Part shown: piece by piece, positions 21,877 to 24,734 of the stretch
Position numbering within the stretch: the first letter of the stretch is position 1
Layout: each line of letters starts with the position of its first letter
DNA from: Methanolacinia sp964465295
GTDB taxonomy: Archaea > Halobacteriota > Methanomicrobia > Methanomicrobiales > Methanomicrobiaceae
Assembly (NCBI GenBank): GCA_964465295.1
Contig: CAYXKC010000017.1
Coordinates: forward strand, 1 to 24,734
Direction: 5' to 3'
Length of the DNA stretch: 24,734 nucleotides
Notes under the pieces: model-generated
Told to the model about the DNA's origin: nothing
Database searches by the model: none
What the model saw: the letters and a program-made list of their open reading frames with translations, nothing else
Position numbers and translations under genes: made by a program

Positions 21877-22341
21877 ATGAATAAATTCACGCTGGTTCCT
21901 GTAATCTTATTCGCCATTGCTTTACTGGCAGTCTCGCCGGCCATGGCAAATTCGACTGAAGGCCGATACAGCTATATTCAGGTGGAATCCGTGGATATTG
22001 AGGTCATTGGCCTGAATGAGGCTTCTTTTGATGTTAATTACAAAATCGATGACAACGTGAACTTCCTGGTTCTTCTTCTCGGAAAAAGCGATTTAAAGCA
22101 AAAGATATGTGAGATCTTTGATCTCGAAAATTCCCGGTTTGAAAGGGTTGATATGGACGGTGCCAGTTTTCATTCAAATATCCAGTCCTATAATAATGGT
22201 GACGGGACGTACTGGTTCCCTGAAAGAACTTTCAGGACCGACATTCCAAACCTGACCGTTAAAGCCCAGGAGAGTTACAAGAAATTTGACCTTGTCAGGG
22301 AATTTCCCGGAATAGGTTATTATTACGGTAACAATGCCTGA
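21877..22341 (+). CDS. Secreted protein of unknown function
   Basis: A 154-residue protein with a clear Sec signal peptide: a Lys at position 3, a hydrophobic core at 5-20 and an AMA cleavage site after residue 24. The mature part is about 130 residues with a beta-like pattern (YIQVESVDIEVIGLNEASFDVNYKI, alternating hydrophobics), one Cys (CEIFD) and a Tyr/Asn-rich end (GIGYYYGNNA). The VDIEVIGLNEASFDVNY stretch resembles membrane-anchored beta-sandwich proteins of methanogens, but I do not recognise a named family. It is preceded by a TATA element at leaderless distance and followed by a T-rich terminator (22352-22362). Confidence 0.75.
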   Translation: MNKFTLVPVILFAIALLAVSPAMANSTEGRYSYIQVESVDIEVIGLNEASFDVNYKIDDNVNFLVLLLGKSDLKQKICEIFDLENSRFERVDMDGASFHSNIQSYNNGDGTYWFPERTFRTDIPNLTVKAQESYKKFDLVREFPGIGYYYGNNA

Positions 22342-22351
22342 ACTGGAACCA

Positions 22352-22362
22352 TTTTTCTTTTT
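22352..22362 (+). terminator. T-rich tract after the secreted-protein gene
   Basis: TTTTTCTTTTT begins 10 bp after the stop. It fits archaeal U-tract termination; no stem is needed. Confidence 0.45.
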
Positions 22363-22519
22363 ATAAAGTATCTGTTGTAATTTTTTACTTCCTGGTTTTG
22401 CCATAAGGACCTGGTGCCCCTGGACTATGAATGATACCAGTCCCCTGGCAGCTGGTACCTGAATTTATGGAGACTATAAAAACAGGCTCATTGTAATAGT
22501 AAAAAGCACGAAAAAAAAA

Positions 22520-23668
22520 TTATAATTCCTGGATTGTTTTCTCTCTTGTCTCCTTACCGGATATTCTCTTTGTCCAGTTTGTAACATATTTCTGGAGATA
22601 GATTCCCGCCCCGGCACAAATCAGGCCGCCGATTGTGGTATAGATGATAATCCTTATCCCTTCCACTTCGAGAATCNNNNNNNNNNGGAAATTCATCTCG
22701 GTGGTGAGGGAGAGTGTATAAATGCTTGCACCATAGGCTATGGTTCCTACAGCAATTACAAAAAAAGGAATCGCAATTATCCTTCCGAGGGACTGTATCT
22801 CGTTAAGAAATACATCGATAATCTTCCCGAAAGAGGCTATAAGCATGGATGCTGTAAAATACCATATAGATCCGTATACAAATGCAAATATGTAGAATAA
22901 AATCCCGCGCTCTGCAGTATACCATTCCAGAACGCTTGTCAATCCCATGATAATTCCGAGAACTCCGGTGACTATTGCCGCAATGTATGCAACAAAGGTG
23001 AACTTCCCCCCGAAAAATGAAGAGTGAAGGGATTTAATTGCTATGCTGAAATAATCGTCTATTCCATATCCCTTAAAGAGCAGGTACAATCCAAGAACAC
23101 CTACGACTATGACAATTGCAATACCCGGGTATCCCAGCAGGTTGGAGACCGCATACAGGAGCATTGCCAGGCCTGTCGGAACCAGGATAGTTCTTGCAAT
23201 CTCCGGGTCGTCGAGGAGTTTTCTAATAATATAATATGTACCCTCAAGGTTCGGCATCTGTTTGACTATAACTCTCTGGACACTTTTCACGTCGACTATC
23301 GATTGTATAACAGGAAGAATGAATTCGTCTTCTGCACCGTCGGTTACGAGGATGCATTCATTGATCTCAAGGTCCCATACCATTTTTCCAAGATCAGTGG
23401 CAATTCTCCTGTCGCCGTCAAGCATATTGGTGTGGCTTCCGCCTATTACTGTTATATATACTTCTTCGCCTTTGTTTTTCAATTCGTCAAAAGTTTTTAT
23501 TCCCTGAAAAATTGCATTTACATCGGAATCTTCGGGGTCGACAATTGCCAGTTTCTGGGCGGTCTCGAGGCATTGGTCCCTGCCTACAGGCGGGGTTGTC
23601 ACTCCTGCCTTAAAACCGATATCGTCATCGCGATCGACACAAAGTATCAGAGTCCTGATGTTTTCCAT
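22520..23668 (-). CDS. DUF373 (COG2237) archaeal membrane protein, interrupted by an N run
   Basis: An archaea-specific membrane protein of unknown function. The soluble N-terminal half (1-155) holds the family blocks CVDRDDDIG, DPEDSDVNAIF, VIGGSH, VTDGAEDEF and VKQMPNLEGTYY. About six membrane helices follow, near 156-178, 180-200, 219-243, 250-280, 292-318 and 334-356, with a basic cytoplasmic tail. Ten N at 22677-22686 hide residues about 328-331; the frame resumes without a stop and both flanks look continuous, so the gap length is probably right or a multiple of three off. It lies 62 bp downstream of the COG1340 gene on the same strand. Confidence 0.87.
   Translation of the reverse strand: MENIRTLILCVDRDDDIGFKAGVTTPPVGRDQCLETAQKLAIVDPEDSDVNAIFQGIKTFDELKNKGEEVYITVIGGSHTNMLDGDRRIATDLGKMVWDLEINECILVTDGAEDEFILPVIQSIVDVKSVQRVIVKQMPNLEGTYYIIRKLLDDPEIARTILVPTGLAMLLYAVSNLLGYPGIAIVIVVGVLGLYLLFKGYGIDDYFSIAIKSLHSSFFGGKFTFVAYIAAIVTGVLGIIMGLTSVLEWYTAERGILFYIFAFVYGSIWYFTASMLIASFGKIIDVFLNEIQSLGRIIAIPFFVIAVGTIAYGASIYTLSLTTEMNFXXXXILEVEGIRIIIYTTIGGLICAGAGIYLQKYVTNWTKRISGKETREKTIQEL
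22677..22686. other. Assembly gap of 10 N
   Basis: Ten unresolved bases within the DUF373 gene, in the loop before its last membrane helix. The reading frame is preserved across the gap at the stated length. Confidence 0.99.
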
Positions 23669-23730
23669 CTAATTAGAAATCAATCCGGAGGTATAAAAAA
23701 GTGCCTGAAAATATATTAAAAAAAAGAAGG

Positions 23731-24624
23731 TCAGAGTAGTTTTGCACGCTGGAGGAGCAGAATATCGTCGGTTGTAAGTTTTTCTCCACTCCTGAACTGC
23801 TGGAAAACCTGTTCGGCCTCTTTGCGTACGGCCTTCTGTTCTTTTGTAACCTTTGTCTTCTTGGTCTTTTTCCTGAGGCCGCCAATAACCTTGTCAAAGT
23901 CCCTGATCTCTTTCTGGCAGCCAATGAACTTCTGGTGCTCCTCATCGGCCTGTTCCTGGGCTTCTACGAATTTCTTATGTGATTCATCCGCAGCCTCTCT
24001 GGATTTGTCTGCCTTACGATAGCATTCAACCATAAGATCATGGTATTTCTGGGCGAGTTCCGCACTCTCGGTGACTTTGTCGTGAAGATCGGATGCAGCT
24101 TTACGGAGATCACGCGCTTCCTGGAGTTTGACGTGGATCTCTTTATTCTGCTCATATTCGTCTTCCTGTTCTCTTATCTGTGATTTGAGCTGTTCTATCT
24201 TCTCAATAAGTTCACGTTCTTTTTCCTTTGTGAGAACCCTGGTCTGCTGGTCGAGCTCCAGTTTGTCGATCTGTTTATGAAGCTCTTTAATGCCGCCTTT
24301 CCTGCCTACGGGTCCATGCTCCTTCTTGTGTTTATCAATATCTTCAAAAAGTGCATTGGCTTTCTCATTGAGAACATTCCTTTCATCCTTGAGCCTGTGG
24401 ACGTCTTTGTTCGCCTCATCACGAAGATCCTTGTTCTTCTGGGCTTCATCCACAAATTCACGTGTCTGGCCGTTAAGCTGGTTTCTCTCACGTGCGAATG
24501 TGCTTGCGAGAGCATTTAATTCATTTCTCTTATCTTTATGCTCTTCAGACTCTGAAAGGACTTTTTTCCTTTTTTCAATCAGTTCATTTAACATGCTCAA
24601 CTCAATCCTTAAACCAGTCTGCAT
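23731..24624 (-). CDS. Archaeal coiled-coil protein (COG1340)
   Basis: A highly charged protein of up to 297 residues that is almost entirely alpha-helical coiled coil, with heptad-like runs such as LIEKIEQLKSQIREQEDEYEQN. A break at HGPVGRKGGIKELHKQIDKLE (near 103-123) probably forms a hairpin or hinge. A Lys-rich patch (LRKKTKKTKVTKEQKAVRKE) precedes a short C-terminal domain FRSGEKLTTDDILLLQRA. This pattern is typical of COG1340, an archaeal family with no proven role, sometimes mislabelled phosphoserine phosphatase. The ATG at 24594 (MLNELIEKRK) is an alternative start closer to the family N-terminus; the first ATG has GTGAT three bases before it. The downstream partner is DUF373. Confidence 0.85.
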   Translation of the reverse strand: MQTGLRIELSMLNELIEKRKKVLSESEEHKDKRNELNALASTFARERNQLNGQTREFVDEAQKNKDLRDEANKDVHRLKDERNVLNEKANALFEDIDKHKKEHGPVGRKGGIKELHKQIDKLELDQQTRVLTKEKERELIEKIEQLKSQIREQEDEYEQNKEIHVKLQEARDLRKAASDLHDKVTESAELAQKYHDLMVECYRKADKSREAADESHKKFVEAQEQADEEHQKFIGCQKEIRDFDKVIGGLRKKTKKTKVTKEQKAVRKEAEQVFQQFRSGEKLTTDDILLLQRAKLL

Positions 24625-24671
24625 TAATCACGAAATCGGTTATGCATAGCTGATATCATTGGAAAGTGAGT

Positions 24672-24734
24672 TTAATAAGTAACGAAGCAAAAGTCATTTT
24701 CCGGAATAAATCCGTGTTCATCAAACTTTTCGTT
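24672..24734 (-). CDS. Possible C-terminus of a gene entering from the right edge
   Basis: On the minus strand one frame is open from the edge for 20 codons and ends with TAA at 24672-24674; the last residues read FIPENDFCFVTY. The composition is protein-like but too short to assign. A second frame on the same strand is open for 25 codons, so this may be noise. If real it would end 47 bp before the COG1340 start. Confidence 0.25.
   Translation of the reverse strand, partial: NEKFDEHGFIPENDFCFVTY

Noticed and set aside
23024..23719. 231-codon plus-strand open frame rich in Tyr and Cys
   Set aside because: Antisense to DUF373, whose family blocks and membrane helices are convincing.
1..24734. 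tRNA, rRNA, CRISPR arrays, transposons, phage or defence genes
   Set aside because: No cloverleaf, rRNA segment, regularly spaced repeat, transposase, integrase or nuclease-type gene was found by reading both strands.

Overview
The window looks like a chromosomal segment of a hydrogenotrophic methanogen, most likely order Methanomicrobiales (inference from gene content and protein flavour). Archaeal hallmarks are PCNA, the large primase subunit, Alba, S17e, RlmE, a F420H2:NADP oxidoreductase, archaeal COG1340 and DUF373 proteins, TATA-box promoters and GG-rich Shine-Dalgarno sites. I see no rRNA, tRNA, CRISPR array, insertion sequence or phage gene. The longest gene-free stretches are about 245, 220 and 217 bp, so none exceeds 300 bp. 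One run of 10 N lies at 22677-22686.

Region 1 (1-7755) is mainly nitrogen assimilation: a partial class II amidotransferase (archaeal glutamate-synthase type) running off the left edge, divergent glnA, then amtB-glnK, and gdhA. The glnA promoter carries a perfect GGAA-N6-TTCC dyad, the NrpR operator type, at the predicted transcription start. amtB has a roughly 90-nt leader with a long inverted repeat and tandem dyads. gdhA has an inverted repeat enclosing its TATA box. Between glnK and gdhA sits a three-gene minus-strand unit: a membrane-anchored or exported acetolactate decarboxylase, Dph6 (diphthine-ammonia ligase) and a free-standing class I glutamine amidotransferase whose start overlaps the dph6 stop. 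This pair suggests a two-subunit, glutamine-using diphthamide synthetase.

Region 2 (7973-12174) holds npdG, a divergent YgiQ-type radical SAM gene, an Mrp/Nbp35-type Fe-S carrier ATPase, and two small overlapping transcription-factor genes preceded by a strong 15-bp palindrome. Region 3 (12283-15491) is a compact minus-strand run: rlmE, moaA, an unrecognised 169-residue protein, and an M20 deacylase/peptidase.

Region 4 (15736-21829) is plus-strand: pcna-priL, a small convergent membrane protein, then thiN-rps17e-dapA-dapB, a 57-residue two-cluster ferredoxin, and asd-albA. dapA, dapB and asd are three of the early steps of lysine (diaminopimelate) synthesis from aspartate. Region 5 (21877-24734) holds a probably leaderless gene for a secreted protein of unknown function and a minus-strand pair: a COG1340 coiled-coil protein followed by a DUF373 (COG2237) membrane protein interrupted by the N run. 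A possible gene end lies at the right edge.

All functional calls rest on reading motifs by eye; no database search was run.
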